From assembly GCA_964035795.1 (NCBI GenBank), contig OZ038324.1:3504908-3568907 (forward strand): 64,000 nucleotides of DNA, given 5' to 3'. The notes under the pieces are model-generated. The model was given only the letters and a program-made list of their open reading frames with translations. It had not been told where the DNA came from and did no database searches. Source of the DNA: Pterobdella sp. o SKG-2022 (Eukaryota; Annelida; Clitellata; Hirudinida; Piscicolidae). The position numbers and the translations under genes were made by a program. Position 1 is the first letter of the stretch. Each line of letters begins with the position of its first letter. Below are positions 26,523 to 41,700 of the stretch, one piece after another.

Positions 26523-27763
26523 TTCAAAATTTTTATTCAAAAAAAAATGTGGAAAAAAACTTTTGCGATAAAGTATATATCCTAATTTAAAATGTCAAAT
26601 TGGTTTGCACAAACACAAAGCGCAGAGCTCAAGGATTAACTTATAAGTAAGATGAAAAACAGAGCTCATATTAATTAATATATACTTTTGAAAAATAAAA
26701 ACAAATAAAGTTTAAATATTGTAAAAAAACAATATTTGAAAAAAAAGAATAATGAAGAAATTCTCGTGCTCCCATGCTAAAAGTAAATTATTTTATAATA
26801 AGAATTTGTCAAAATGCATAACTTTTTTTTCTAAAACTTAAAATATTTTTATAACTAATTTTTTAAAATAAATTTTAAAAAATCCGCTTACAAAGAACAT
26901 GAACAATTTTTGTGCATTTGTGCAAAAGCGGCCGTGTTCTTAAAAAAAACTATGCTCAAATTGAGTTTAAAGTCGAATATGAATCAATTTTTCATATTAA
27001 AGTCAGTCAATCATAGATTCTATGTTTAATATATCAAACAAATTTTGATAAAGGGTTCAGACATATGAAGTTCACAAAACCAATAGACATTTTTCATTTT
27101 TACAAAAGGTCAAAAGATACTTGAAAATAACTAATAATAATAATAATAATTTACTAGGTTTATTATAGTGATGTTTAACCCAGAGAGTTTCAAAATCACT
27201 TGATATTTGTAAAATATTCTATTATAATAATTGATTATAACAACTTAATATTTAAAAAAAAACTAGTTTTTAGCTCCTTTCCAAAGTTCTTCACGTTCCT
27301 AACCCTTCTTAAACTTTCTGGCAAGCCGTTCACAAACTTGGACCTTCAACGTCAAACCTACGCTTTCCAATACTAGACATTTTGGGCTTAGGGAGGTATA
27401 AATTGGTTGAGTCCGAAGATCTAAGCTTTCACCTTTCAGGTATTTCAGAGATAACTAACTGACTGACTAATCAACTAACTACCTACCTACCTAACTAAAT
27501 AACTAACTAACTTCATAGATTGACTCATTTTTCAGTGTTTCAAGAAATTTTGAATTCATGCTAATTTTTATTAGTTTTATATTAACTTACCACTCTCAAG
27601 ATGAATCGTTTAAAGGAATTTCAGTTTTTATTTATGAAAAAATGTTTTATATAAATTTGGAAAAATGTTTTATTTAAAATATAGCTTTTCTCATTTATTG
27701 AAACTTGAAAAAATCTGCATTTATAATATTTTAGTATATTTGTAGGCCACTTCAAACTGGACT
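26523..27763. other. Intergenic, short simple repeats only
   Basis: AT-rich. It contains a (TAA)6 run near 27132-27150 and a short CTAA/CTAC tetranucleotide run near 27450-27515. No exon is supported. Confidence 0.5.
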
Positions 27764-28888
27764 TTATTTTCCTACAAAGATCCAACCCCCACTCCCACTA
27801 TTGCTTGTTGTTCGTTCTTTTTTGCAAAGTAGTCTCCAAGGATCATAAACAGAGTCTGTACACTTCATGCATGTGTTATCTTCTAGAGAGTAAGGCTTCG
27901 CAAAAGTTTTGGCTGCTTCGTTATAGATTATGCTGAAACAGTTCATATAAAATGAAATATTTTAAAAATTACGTTGTAAAGTCACTTACTGTTTCTTGAA
28001 AACACAAACGAAAAAATAGACATTCTTGTAAAAAGGCGAATGAGTTTCACTTTTAACCTCCGGGCAAAGTTTTCTGCCGCAGCCCATAAGGCTTCCGGTG
28101 TTTTTCACAACCTGACAATTTCAACTCATATTTATATAAAATAGAAAAATTTGGATGTTTTCTAAATTATCGCTATTTTATCCTTTAAATATTACTTTTC
28201 AATAATTATTTGTCAGTTTTGAAGTTTTAACTCTTTTTTGACTATGAATCAAGATAAAATAAAACGATTGTTAGAACTGATCTAGATACGCGTTCTTCAA
28301 TATTTACATAAATAAATGAAATTAAAAATAATATGTTAATTTAACATATTTGAAACTTGAATCTGAAATTGATAATTGTATCTAAAGTTACTAATTATTT
28401 TAAGGATGTATAACATTGAGGTAATTAGAGCAGGGATAAGGAGTTAAGCTGTTACATTCACCAGTCGTGTGGTTGAACATTCTTTTTCGAGTCATCCAAA
28501 AATCTTGAGCGAAATTGAATCTTTCGGGACCTTTCAGAAAAGCATAAGCCGTTTTGAAATCGCTACCTTGTTCGGTTCTCAAAAAGCATGATTCTGCTTC
28601 TTTTTGAGCTTGCGAAGCCAGTGTTGGGCTCCACTTCTGAAAATAATTATTTAACCTTCATGAAATACTCAAAACAATATGTAGTTTGTTCTACATCACG
28701 AGTTTCTCAATTAGAAATAAAAAGAAAACCCTTTCGGCCATGTTTCTACCACTCATTTCGAACGCCTCCTGCCTCCTCAAGTCATTATTTTTCTCTATGA
28801 TAGATACTTGCTCTTTTTCAGTGAACACTTGCGAACAGCTTTGTCCAACCAACATAGTCACACACATTAACACAAGCAACATTTTCAT
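27764..28888 (-). CDS. CAP-superfamily secreted protein, tandem copy 1
   Basis: Four exons, 28888-28730, 28636-28415, 28111-27990 and 27932-27764, total 672 nt, giving 223 residues with continuous phase. A signal peptide (MKMLLVLMCVTMLVGQSCSQ) precedes a CAP (CRISP/SCP/PR-1) domain: FTEKEQVSIIEKNNDLRRQ, NMAER|KWSPTLASQAQKEAESC, GSLMGCGRKLC and VYFFVCVF. A Cys-containing tail with TCMKCTDSVYDP follows and ends in a Gly/Ser-rich extension. CAP proteins are extracellular; many bind lipids or act in fertilisation, venom or immunity, and the role here is unknown. Exon boundaries and phases match the neighbour at 29829-30657, so the two are tandem duplicates. The His/Glu pairs of the canonical CAP cavity are not obvious. 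Confidence 0.82.
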
Positions 28889-29828
28889 TGTTCCGTTTAA
28901 ACCCTCACTTTCAACACACTTTATATAGTCTGATAGAACATCGATTTTTTTGTCTGAACACACAGTAATGATAATAACTCTTTGTTTATTCAACCTCAAA
29001 GCTCAAAAAAATCAAAAAGGTACACAGAGATTATTTACTGACAGCAGGATTAAATCTTTCAACCTAAAACGTCCACAAAACAACATTTAAACAGCCTTGT
29101 GTATTAGGAACTAAGCTTTCGGATGCATTCATCATAGATATCAATTTTTTTATTTGATTTCTATCGAAAAGCTTAGTTTTTCAATAATAAAAACTCATAT
29201 TAAAAACTAGTGAGTCATTTGAATATATTTTTGATGAATAATTTTCGAAATTTCAACTTTTTAATGTTGCTAACCTTATGCCTTTTTTGTTGTATCAATG
29301 GAATTTTAAAACGGCTGTTACATAAACATTAATTTAAAAAAAAATCGATTTTTGAACACAAAAAGTCATTTATTTTTTGAGTTTGCTTTCAATTTATTTT
29401 AGTACACAAATAATAGTCACATGCGATTGACGTCAAATCTTGAAAATTTAATTTATTTTTTCCGTATTTGAGGCTATGATTTACCGAATAGTCTTATTTT
29501 ATTTTTATACTTTTCTATTTCAGAAATTGAAAAACGATACGAATGAATTGCAATTAAAAGATCATAAGATATCAAATAATGGTCTCAGTTAATGGGTCGG
29601 GTGGCTAGAAAGCTTCCAATGTAATTATTATAAAGAAAATTATCAAAAAAAGCTTTTTATCTGAATTTTCATTTACATGAAGTTTTTTATGCGTTAACTA
29701 AACATTAGAATTAGCCATTTCATCGAAAGTATTTTCAATTGAAGATGTTATGAATTATTTATTATACACATTTAAGCAAAAAATGGTGGCTATAAGCAAA
29801 CTCAAATGAATGAACCATGAATAAATAT
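28889..29828. other. Spacer between the two CAP genes
   Basis: About 0.94 kb, AT-rich, containing the presumed promoter of the downstream copy. No further exon is visible. Confidence 0.4.
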
Positions 29829-30657
29829 TTATTTCATTTTACACAAGGCACTTTGGTCGTTGAACATGGAACTTGCGCATTTCAGGCACGATCTCGCATT
29901 CCTTGAGAATGGCCTCTTGAACTTACCATTTTCATATGTTGCTCTGTCGTTTTAATTCATTTGAGAATGATTTTAATTATGTAAAACTCCATTTCTCTCG
30001 AAAAAATTGCTAACGTACGATTTGTTGAAGGCACAGACTAAAAAATAGCTGTTAGATTTGATGACTTTGCCCTTCTCATCAACGACTTTCGCGCATTTGT
30101 GCCTGCCACAGCCCATGTATGCCCCAACATTGAGAACAATCTAAAAAATTTTTGAAATGTTGTAGTATGAGGTGGTAAAGATGAAAAAATAGACCAACAT
30201 TAATGTAAGCGGCACAACTGAACTTATTGGAGCATTGGTTCTTTTTGAAGTCGTAGAGCCTTTTGGCAGAGTACCAAAAGTCTTGATTTGAATTGAATTT
30301 GCCAAGAGTTCCCATAAATCCAAAATTAAAGTCATGATTTTTGCCTTGGTCGTATATTAGTGTACACATTTCAGCTTGCTTCTGCGCTTTATTCGCCAAG
30401 AAGGTGCTCCATTTCTGAGAGATTATGTGGCGTTTTAAAAAAATTTATAAAAAAATGCTTTTTCAAAGTTTTCAATCAAAAATAAAAAGAAAGACCCTTT
30501 CGGCCATGTTTCTAGCCCCCGTTTCGAACGCCTGCTGCCTCCTCAAGTCATTATTCTTCTCAATGATGGAGGCTTGCTCTTTTTCAGTGAACACTTGCGA
30601 GCAGCTTTGTCCAACTAACAGAGTCACACACATTAACACAAACAACATTTTCGTCAT
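29829..30657 (-). CDS. CAP-superfamily secreted protein, tandem copy 2
   Basis: Four exons, 30657-30496, 30414-30199, 30140-30019 and 29943-29829, total 615 nt, giving 204 residues. The signal peptide is MTKMLFVLMCVTLLVGQSCS. The CAP domain includes FTEKEQASIIEKNNDLRRQ, ARNMAER|KWSTFLANKAQKQAEMC, FNSNQDFWYSAKRLYDF, NVGAYMGCGRHKCAKVV and NSYFLVCAF, and the Cys tail contains RSCLKCASSMFNDQSALC. Exons 1 and 3 are nearly the same length as in the neighbour (162/159 and 122/122 nt). Sequence similarity is strongest in the signal peptide exon and weak in exons 2-4, so the duplication is old or under diversifying selection. Confidence 0.82.
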
Positions 30658-32799
30658 ATTTTACCGAAACAATTTTTTACCGAAATAAATAGTGTACAAC
30701 CATTGATTTTTCATAATTAAGAGTTTTCATTAATTTTGCTCTCTTCAATGCTCCATTGTGCTTTTAAGACTGATTGAGCACGAAACTGTATTGATGCTTC
30801 AACATTTAACTCAAATGATTGTTTGTGCTTTCAGATGCGTGTCTGCACATATTTCTCTTGTTTTGTGGCATCTTTTGAATGATCGCTCTTTTCCGCTAAT
30901 CAGAATTCATCTTCTTCATTCAAAAAATTGTCAACAAGTTTGTTTTTGTAAGAAAAAACTATCAATTGATTAATAAAAACATATTCATTCAAAACAAGAT
31001 TGAAATAGAAGTTATATAAACAAAAATTTACAAGACAATCTATATTCGCGTATCAATCAGTTTAGTTTTATATCATTCGTGCACTGTTAAAATTTCACTG
31101 AAGCCACATAGTTTTTGGTTAGCAAACAAATGTTATTTGAAGTTATTGGTACACACAAACGTTTATTTCTATGTTTCGAAGGCTCAATAAATCAAACATT
31201 TGCCCCTCATCATCACAAACACTCATAACTAATGAGAAACCATGAAATTAGAATGCTATGTAAAAATCCAGCAATTTTATGAATATAGATTATTTTAAAT
31301 AAACTTGAAAAAGACTAATTTTATGGAAAAATTTTGATTTCGAGTGTTTACATTTGGGTTTTATAATTATTTATAAAAATCATTTTCCATTGTTTTTTCT
31401 CAAGTTTATTTTCAGCCGTTTTATCAATTATTTACGAAATCAAAAAAATAAAATTTTTTCTTAACCATTAAATCTTCAAAAATTCAAACATTTATCTAGC
31501 AGTAAAGTTTAATAAAATATATAGATAATTATAATTTTTATTTTTTAAAAGTTTGTGAGTCGAACAAAAAGTTGAATAGAGAGAAGCACAGAAAGCGTAT
31601 AAAAAGACAATCAAACTGAAAAAATGTCAAAAACCCGAAAAAAACAGCCATTTTTGACGTTGTTGTGTTCAAAAGTTTAAAACTTAATGTCATTTATCAT
31701 GACTCTGAGAATTTGGAAAGATTATAAAAGAACTGTAAAATACTGGTTGAGTTTAAAAGCAGAGTTTTGAGAAAAAATTTTGACCTTTAAAAATAAAATG
31801 AATATAATATAAATTTTGTTCTGTCTTATATTTATAAAAAATATTTCAAACTAAGACCACCTTCAAAATTAATATTAAATTAAACTTAAAATTTAATACT
31901 TGCTTTGTGCTAAAATTTTCAAAACATTTTGATAAAAAATTTCCAAATTTTAAATGTTCCATTGTGATATGAAAGCTGAAACCATTCGACAATCTCTGAT
32001 TTTGAAAAGACCAGATTTTCTATGCATATACGCTGCATAAAAACCTGATAAAGATTACAAAAACAGAATAAACTTCAGGTACTTATGAAATGGTATGTCT
32101 GAATTCATTATTTCATAAAGACCTCCGTTCATAAAGAAAAATAAGAAGGAAAGTTTAAGTTTTTTCCGAGAAAACAATCATATTTATGGATATCATAAAA
32201 CTGTGAGTCCCATATAAATATGCGAGAAGACGATGAGCTTAAGTAAAACAAAAAATTAAACTAAAATAAATGGAAAACTATACGAGTTGAGCAAATATTT
32301 TTATGAACAAACTGATGGAATAAATGGATGAAAATAGAGACTAATAAAAAAAGTTAAGAATTGAAATGAATTTATGAGTGATAAATTTGAATAAAAAGCA
32401 GAATAAATTGACGAAGTTACTACGAAAATAATTAACTATTATCATTAATTCACAACAACCGTGTGGAAGTAAGTGCTAATCAAAAATTGACAAAAATAAA
32501 AAAACTAATAAATAAATATTTTATTCATTACACTCCCAAAAATGCATAAAAATTCCTACATGATGGAAAAAAAACTAAATTTGAAAAGAAAAAAAAAATA
32601 ACTAATAAAAAATAGCGATAAAATATATATTATAATAATAAATTAGAATATAATAATAAGATAAAATATTATAAAAATAAAAAAGTTCGATAAAAAAATG
32701 AAACAAAAAAATTAAATTATTCAAAAAATTGAACACAAAAAGTACACGACACCAATAACGACTGTTGTCTTTGGAGCTGGGACTTCACAAGGAAAAGTC
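30658..32799. other. Intergenic, no gene seen
   Basis: A very A-rich stretch, especially 32200-32720. It has several short frames without splice or family support. Confidence 0.45.
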
Positions 32800-35700
32800 A
32801 TGTTGTCTTTTTGCCTTCTCTTCCTGTTGTGCACTTGTGCCCACTGTGAGTTTCCATTTGATTATTTGTTTTACTGGATTATTTTTAATTTTTGTCTATC
32901 ATTTTTTACATTATTTTTTTAAATTGTTTTTTTAAATTTTTTTCTTTCAGTTTTGTTTTTTTTTGCTAATTTTTTTTAATTGATTTTTTTTCTTTTATTT
33001 TTTATTTATTCATTTTATTATTTGCTATTCTAATAAATATCATTTATTGTTTCCTAAAAAAAATTAAGCGCCATTGCTAGGCATCAAACTTATTTTTTGA
33101 CTTATTTGTATAATCCTTGAAAATTCACCAAAAATCGATGAATTCAATTCAAAATTTTTTCAATGGAAAGAAAAATATTTCAGAAAACAACAATGGACAT
33201 GATGGAAAACAATCGGGCTACAGCGGTTTTATGTTGGAAATTTATTTCTACTTTTTATAGAGTGGCTTTATTTATGGGGCTTTTAAAAATCTGGAAGACA
33301 GATAATTTGTACATAGAATGATGAAGATTTGTGCTGCTTAGGAACTTTTTGAAACAAACTTTTAGATTTTAATTTAAAAACTCACATTCTACTTTTCTAA
33401 TTCGAAGAGACGTCTGAAGAGGAATATTTTTTATTAGAAGTAAAATAATTCAAGACCGCAACTAGCTGTATAAACCTTTGTTAACTTTTTCAAATGAGAA
33501 GATTAATTTTAATACTGTAGCGAAGACTATGATTCTAACTTTATTTGAAAAGAAATAAAAAGCAAATAATTGAGCCTTGGAAATGACCCATAGACTACAT
33601 GAGATATGTCACGCAACTTTGTCACGTAAGTTATATATGCATGTGCACTAATCCGCCTTAGACCTCTTTTGCCCCTCATGCCTACGTTTTGGGATTCCAG
33701 CCACAGTTTCAGCACCTAAAATGGAGTATGATGGAGAAACTCTTTCGCTTATTTTCATTAATTTTCAGCCATTTTTGTTTCTATTTTCAAGCTTTTTATA
33801 AATTCTCATGTGTTATTTTAGATAGAAAGGCAAGACTTGCAAGTTTTGTTAGCAGTCGTTTTGTGACGATTTCATGCAAACTCTTCAAGTTTTGACGAGA
33901 TATTAGCTGTTTGCATAATCATTATTTTTGTATGTATAGAAAAGGTTTGAACTAAAGCAAAGCTTCGATCTTTTAAATGATACCATTATCATTTGAGGGT
34001 ATGAGTTTTGTCAATGGTGCACCCTCTACAGATGGACTCTTTTGAACGTGCAATTGCAGCCGTTTTATTGATATTGTTTTTTTTTCGAGCTAAATTCTGC
34101 ATATTAAAGTGAGCTGTGTGTTATCGAAAATCTTTGTGAAAAGTTTTTTGATGAGATGAAATTAAAAATTTTAGCTCAAGTTTTATTCAGAAGAAATCAA
34201 AAATAATTTTAATAAGACTTCAAAATACGAAAAGCAATGCAAAAACTTTGAAATTTTTTTTAAATAAATAATTTCAAAAATTTTGGCGAAAAAAAGATGA
34301 AACCAGTGTACTATGTAAAAAAATGCGGCGTTTGAAAGGTGAAAAAAAGCTTTTAAAAAATTCGCCAAAATATAATCTTTTATAGTTCATGGAGTATAAT
34401 TGTGATTGATGGCATGAATGGTCCAAAATTTCCACAAAGATAATTACAAGTTGATAAAAAAATTCTCATAAAATTTGATTTATTCTAATCAATTTAGTAA
34501 TTGAGTTTTTGATATAAAATAAAAATAATAATATCTTAATAGGAAACTAAAGAAAGAGCTTCATGGTCCTTCCTGTTAAACTCCTCCAAAAATCGAAAAA
34601 GTTTTCTTTACACCACCCACCATTTTTGGGGGGTTTTTCACAAAAGATTTTAAAATAGATTTGGTTTCATGTAAAAACACCATTAGAAATAACCAATCTC
34701 ATACGCTATTATGATTGTTTTCAAATGTTTACAATGGTGACTGAATGAGGCTGCTAGCCAAGTGTTTGTTTATTGGGAAGCTCTGTGCAACAATATATAG
34801 TTGAAAGCTTTACTCTCATATTCATGAAGATGAAGTCACTATTTTATCGATTGCATTCAAGTGCAAGTTTTTCATTGAGCCGTCTTCAAGTAATTAAAAG
34901 AATTAAAATTTCAAAATTTCTCTCTGCTTTAAAGCTTCAATTATCACAGTTTAACCTTTTCCCTTCCCCAAACCCTTAGGTGTAGATGATGACGACGTTA
35001 AAGGTTGCAAAAATCTTAGAATATTTTTAATAATAACGTTGGAAATTTTATTTGGATTTTAAACTTTTTCAAATAAAATTCATCACTTGTTTCCGGGAGA
35101 AAGTTTTAACCAAAAAAGTTGTATATCATACATGTTTGGAGTTTTATAATTCATTTGTCTAATTTATACATTTCAAAATAATGAAAAAAATTTCAACTTC
35201 AAAAATTTTAAATTGATTGAGGAAATTAACAAAAAATCTCTGACCTCGGAAAAAAAACGGAATATAACAAAACCAATTAAAAAAAAAAATATTTTATTAA
35301 AACCCAAACGAAGCTAACGCAAAACTATATCAATCGAAAGTATTTGATAATGTAAGTTAGCCATACGAAAAGTTTACTAAAAGCTTAAACTGCAGTAATC
35401 TTTGACGCCATGCCAATCCGTTTAGTTGAGCTGATGGTGCTTCAGAATAATTAGCTAAACTTAACGGGCTCGATTGCACCAGGACTGACAATTGACAAAT
35501 GTTCCACAGTGTGTTTTGCAGCATTAAATTTGTATCAAACACTTTGATTTAAAAGGAGAATCATATAAATACCGCTTTACATTTATATGCTTTTTCTTGT
35601 ATATACCATTTAACCATCAACCTCGCAGGCACGATAGTTACCATGCAGACAAAGACCCAACACATGCTACTGAAGGAAGGCAGTTCTGTCACTCTCCCCT

Positions 35701-38700
35701 GTTATTTCCACGCCAAGTCCTTCAATGTGTTCCTCTCTCCTGTTTTGTGGGTCAAAAAGCAACAAAGCGAGGAAACCGCAGTCACTCATGCCGGATCTAT
35801 TAATGAACCTTTCAGATTCACCAAGAGGTGATAAGGCAATGTTAATTGTGAACACTATGGTACTTCTTAATCTTATGAGCATATGGCTCAGATCGGGATT
35901 CTGAAAAGCGATATAGCTTTTTATGGTTTTGTTGGTTGGAATTTTTTCTTAGAGTATTTTCAGCTTCTTAAAGAAGCAATCTTCTTTGTGGCTATAAAGT
36001 TTATAACAAAAACCCCTAGAGACTTTTTAAACTCTGTTTACAAAGAAATTCGTTTTTAATATTAAATAGTAAAATCTAATTTTTTCGAACGAAAATTTTA
36101 CTAAGTCGAGCGTCAGACCACCCCAATAGAGCCTTCGGTTGTGAAATGGATAGGTTTTACAGGGCATTACTCCAAGTGAAAGTTTTTGATGAATCGCAAA
36201 ACTATTGGAATGATCAATTTTCAGTTGATGTTTCAATTTTGTATTATATATATAGTTAACAGCGACTTAATGGTCCCCTTATCTTGTCTTTCTACCTTGA
36301 AAGATATTGAAAAAGGAAATTTATTCAATGTTGAGCTTTTGTTTAATTCGTTTGAGCTTTAAGTCTCAAACGTGCTTTTTGATTGTGTGTTTATTAATTT
36401 GGAACTGTTGTGATAAATTCTATACCAATAATTATCATATCAATAAACGATATTTTTAGGTTGTTTTGGTATTGAACCTCTTTATGAAAGTAACTGAAAA
36501 TACGACTTATTAATACTAACTGAAATATATAAAATAATAAATATATATCTTTATTTGAAAATAATTTGAACAAATAAATTAATTGATGAAATGACAACTT
36601 ACTATTTTTTATCAATTAATTAATGAATTTAAATTCAAAAATAAAATAGAATAATTTGCCCAATAGATTTGACGTGACATATACAAGCGAGAACAGCAAG
36701 CACCACGTTGAATTAACCATTGCCAGTAAGATTATTTTGAGATCTTTTTTCCGTTACATGCGTATTTTAACAAACGAATTTTTTTTCTAATAAAAAAAAA
36801 GCAAAATTTTGAAAGCGGAATTTAACTAAATTAGAGAATTGATAAGAGAAAATTCTACGTGAATGAAATTTACCTTTCACGGAGGGGTTATTCAATCGAT
36901 TGGTGAAAAAAATGCAGAAAATTCTTTTTTAAGAAAGAAATTTAAACAGGAAATTTGAAACCTATTAAACTTGAACGCTAATATCACTTCTTAATTGATT
37001 TCCGCACCAATTCTTTTAATTTTCAAACTTTTCACTAGTTAGCATTGCTTTTAAGTTTCATTAAATATTTCCTCTACGACCCATTTATTTACCTATTGGC
37101 GCTTGATAAATTTTTTCATTAGCATCGCATTTCTTTTGCAATTTCAAACTGACTGAAAAAATTTATTTTGCACTATGATTTGCACTCTATTTGACAACGA
37201 AGATTTCTCGAAAAAAACGAGTATTTTATTTTAAAATCTTTTCAAAACCATTCTTCGAACTTTTTGAATTAATAAAAAATTTTTTGACAAGATGAAATGA
37301 TTGACATATTCAAACATAACTCAAAAATAAATTGCATGCAATTCGTTTTTGGTGGTGGCTTTATGCCGGGGTCATTTGTCGTGAAAATTAGTGGCAAAGC
37401 TTTTGTGAAGATTTATAGCTACTTGTAACACCCAACTTACTATTATTTCCAACACCAACTATGCACGATCTATACTCTTCTTTGAAAACGAAAATGACTT
37501 ACAGGTTTCTCGAACGATTTGATAGCTCTGGGTTATTTTTCAAATTTCCACCGTTATTCATATTCCTCTATGGATTCACTTCTAAAACATTTTTTTTCTT
37601 TTTTCCTGTATTTATGAAAACCTATCAAGTTTTTTGAGCCCCGTCCCAGTTGCAACAGATAAATGGCTTTTTTCATAGACCTATGCACACCATAACAAAT
37701 TATTGGAAAAAAAATTGATTTTTATGATAAAGCTTTCAAAAATAATATTTTTAGATTTGACGGCTGAAGACAGCGGAAATTACACATGTGAAGTGAGAGG
37801 GGATTGGTTCGTGCAACTGGGTTATGTTACACATCTTCTTCACGTTATTGGTCAGAATTACAAGCTACTAATTTCAATAATAAATTCTACCAGTTTAAAT
37901 GATTCATTCATGCATTCCATAATAGAAGCTTACATATTTTCATGAAAATCCATGAATTCTAGTCCAAACAAATGGAAGATTAATCTTCTCACATTCATCT
38001 TCGATATTTGGCTTTCTCCTTGCTGCTCTTTTAATGCCTTTCATATTTTAATTTTTGAGTGGTTGTTTCCTTTTTCAATTTCCTCAACTAAGAAATGTTT
38101 CATATAACATCATGTTCTCATTAGAGCTAATTTTTCCCTCTCCAATAGCATTTTTTTTATCGAAGCATCTCAATATGAAATAGCAAATAAATATTTCAAT
38201 GTTTTTACAGCTGGCATCAAGGACCTACTGATCGTCATCAACAAGCAGCCAGTTTCCTCGTTCACTCTGGGCACAGGCCAGGTTCAAGTACTGGATGGAC
38301 ACCCCATATCTCTAGACTGCATTGCCATCGGAGGGTCTCCGGTTCCCAAAATGGAGATCATGGTGGAAAAAAAAGATGTGACAAGAAATTTTAAATTGAA
38401 GCTGGTAAAAGTGGTGAACGGTGAAATAGGTCTCCGAACCATCACACAAACAACTCAACTGTCTACCCACAAACTGATGTTCGTTATTGCTAGTTAAAGA
38501 ATTTTAAATTAAGAGTTATTAGTTGTTGTTGCGTCTCAAATGTCATTCGAGAAATTCAAGCCCGTCTCTTGAAATGTTATACGCTGTATTGCACTGTGAT
38601 ATAGAGCGCATGAACGCAGACCTTTTGAAGATAGGTCATATCAAGATAAAGTCTGTTGCAGAAATGATAAGGGATTTTGACGAAATGATATTCTGATGAA

Positions 38701-41700
38701 AACAAGTCATTCAAAACGCCATGAATAACGTATTAACTTTATCATATGCACGAAATAGCTTTTGTGCAAAATATTTGGCACTTTCAGAAATTTTCACAGC
38801 CTTCAAAAACTTTCAATCATATGGATTATTTTGTGAACAATAAAAAAATGATATATTTCTTCAAGGTAGCGTTTCCATTTTGCAGTTTAGACTATGACGT
38901 CACGAAAGTCACGTGTTCAGCAACGGTCCAATCACTGCCCTCTTTCACGCGGGTTGTCAGCATCGACCTCTTCTGTGAGTATGTGAGTGCACGAAAAAAC
39001 CACGAATCAAATGGCTCCGCGTGCTTTTCGATTTTATTAGATTCAAAGACTGAAGTTTTTTATTCAAAGTAACATGCCTGGGATATTCAGTGAACATTAT
39101 TTTTTAGAGACATCGTATGTATTTTTTTTAAACTTGAATTTCGTACAGTGAAAACTTCAGATTATGAGACTATTAAAACGCGTGAAGAAAATTTTATTAC
39201 GCTGAAATTTTCAGCCAGTAAAACCTTGTCATGATTCATTCTCTTCACCTTGAATAAAAAATTTGAAAACCAAAATTAACATATAAAAAACAATTTGAAA
39301 CAGGTGGCTTAGACAACATAACTAGAATAATTAATATAACATAAAAAACGATTCTGCAGACACAGACAACTTTATATAGACTAAGGAGTTATGACAAGGT
39401 TTTACATGTTGAAAATTTTAGCGTACTAAAATTTTTTTACATGTTCTTCTAATATCTTCTTAATCTGAAGTTTTTACTGTACGAAATTCAAGTGACAGTA
39501 TATAAATGAAAATCTTTGAAGTTGAAATGGAATTTTACTATCGTTTAAATTGAAAATTGTAAAAATGTGGAGTGATAATTTATATAGCGCTTTTTTTAAT
39601 TCAAAGCGCTTGCTACAATTCAATGTAACGAAAAAAAGATTGTGGAACAGGTGCTAACTTTCGGCCCAACACGGAATCGAACTCGGTAACTTTATATTTT
39701 TAGTCTAATAATCTATCAGCTGAGCTACTCGGGCAATATAAAATTATAAAAGAAAAAAAAGTTGCTATTTAATTAATTAAAATAGTTGAATTTGATAGTT
39801 TAATTCGATTATCAATTTTTTAAATAAAAAACACTTTGATTCAAGAAAAAACAGCTAAAATTTTTGGAAACTCATAATTTATTAAATTATGATTTTCCAT
39901 TGAATTGTCATATCAGGAATTTTATGATTTCCCTTAAATAAACATGTTTCAAAAGTATTTTCTCATAATTTCGAGAAATTTTGTAAACTTCAAGTTATTA
40001 AAAACATAAAATCTCCAAACAAATGAACTTATTAACGAAGAGTCAAATTATACTCAAGTAATAAAACTCAAAATTTAAACTAGTGTTTCAAAATTTTAAA
40101 AAATGGCGTTTTTGATTCGTTTGTTTGAAAGCGAATTAAACAAATACTCAATCAAAATTTAATAAATATTTTTAAAAATTCAGTCAGATTTTGTGAAAAA
40201 ATAGAAATATGAACAAAGAGGTATTTTTTGATTACATACTATGCAACAAACCACGTCCTCAAAGTGGTGTGATTCACAAAGTTATGATTGATACTAAATT
40301 CAACCTAATGGAGAATTAAGTCTAAACATGAAAAATACCGGAAAGAGTCAAAATATATATGTCTCGAAAAAAAAGCATGCATTCATTTTGGCAAACTTTT
40401 AGTTTGGAACGAAGATATTATCAACGGGATATATAACAAAGCCACCGACCGTTGAGCACGCGTTTACTTTGAACAAATTTCCTCAAAAATCAAATAATAT
40501 ATTCACAAAATATATTCTTTTTAGTCCCCATCACGCATGCAAACAAATCGTGCAGACAGTCCTAGAGGACAGTGTAGAAATGAGAGAAGCAGTGTAGGTG
40601 AGAGGGATGTGAAACTGGTGTGTCTCGTGCACTCAAACCCCAGGATTCACACAGTCGAATGGTTCCACAACTCGACAATTGTTGACGCTTCCAGCAGAGC
40701 TTATTTCACCCGAGTGCTAGTAAGTTAAATTATGAAGGAATGAGTTATTTAAAAGTGCATATGAAGAGTGCTGAGAGTTTTTGGTGAACATATAAGAAGC
40801 TTCGAATGAATTGTATTCATCTTTTAAAGCACTTAATGATGTAGATTTTTTTAACAGAAAAGTTTTTCAATTTTTTAGTTCAAACTCTGGTTGTTTTTTT
40901 AATATTTATTGTCATTTTAAAACTAAATTGAAAATGATTCTTCACCAACTGCAAAACTGGTACTTTGATGAGATTAATCAATTTGCAATCTTTGTGAGGC
41001 TAACATGAAAAAAACACTTTTATCCATCCGTTGCTTCACAGTGCAAAAGAATTATTTCGAGATTTTAAAAATGTTTGAAACTGCATCCTTCTAATTAATT
41101 CTTCACTCAAATTCCGCATGTTGAAACCAAATATATATTTGCAAGATTTTGTGCTTAAAATTCACAAAAAGCCGAAATTTTATATGGAAAGCAAAAAAGT
41201 GAAACTATAATTAAGATTGCTAATTTCTCGAAATAAATACTCCAGCTAAAATATCAAAGACCTGCTTTCCAACATCACCCCACTGACATGTACGTTTCAA
41301 GGATGCGGACTTAAGCCTTCGCTAGTTATTTATTCGAGTGGGAATATTCAGTTTATTATATAACATTGTACAATGACGTTGATTTGATGCAGTGGTTCAA
41401 GGCTTTCAAGATTAGTCTTTGATTCTATAGGTGTTCAAAACTTCAGAACAGCAGAATCATCAGTTTCAAAAACGACATCACCACCAATCCGATGCAAGCA
41501 GCTTGCACCATTCATCATTTGCAGGCAATTAACTTCATGAAAAAAACTAGCTTTTATTTTTTTTTTGATATTTTAGAAGCAACGTGAATCTTAATTTAGC
41601 ATAGGAAGTAACAGACTCACAACATCATGCCATTCGTTTATGATGTCACAACACTGAGCTGTGGAACGTTGTTTGATTAAAATACTTCATACTGCGTCTG

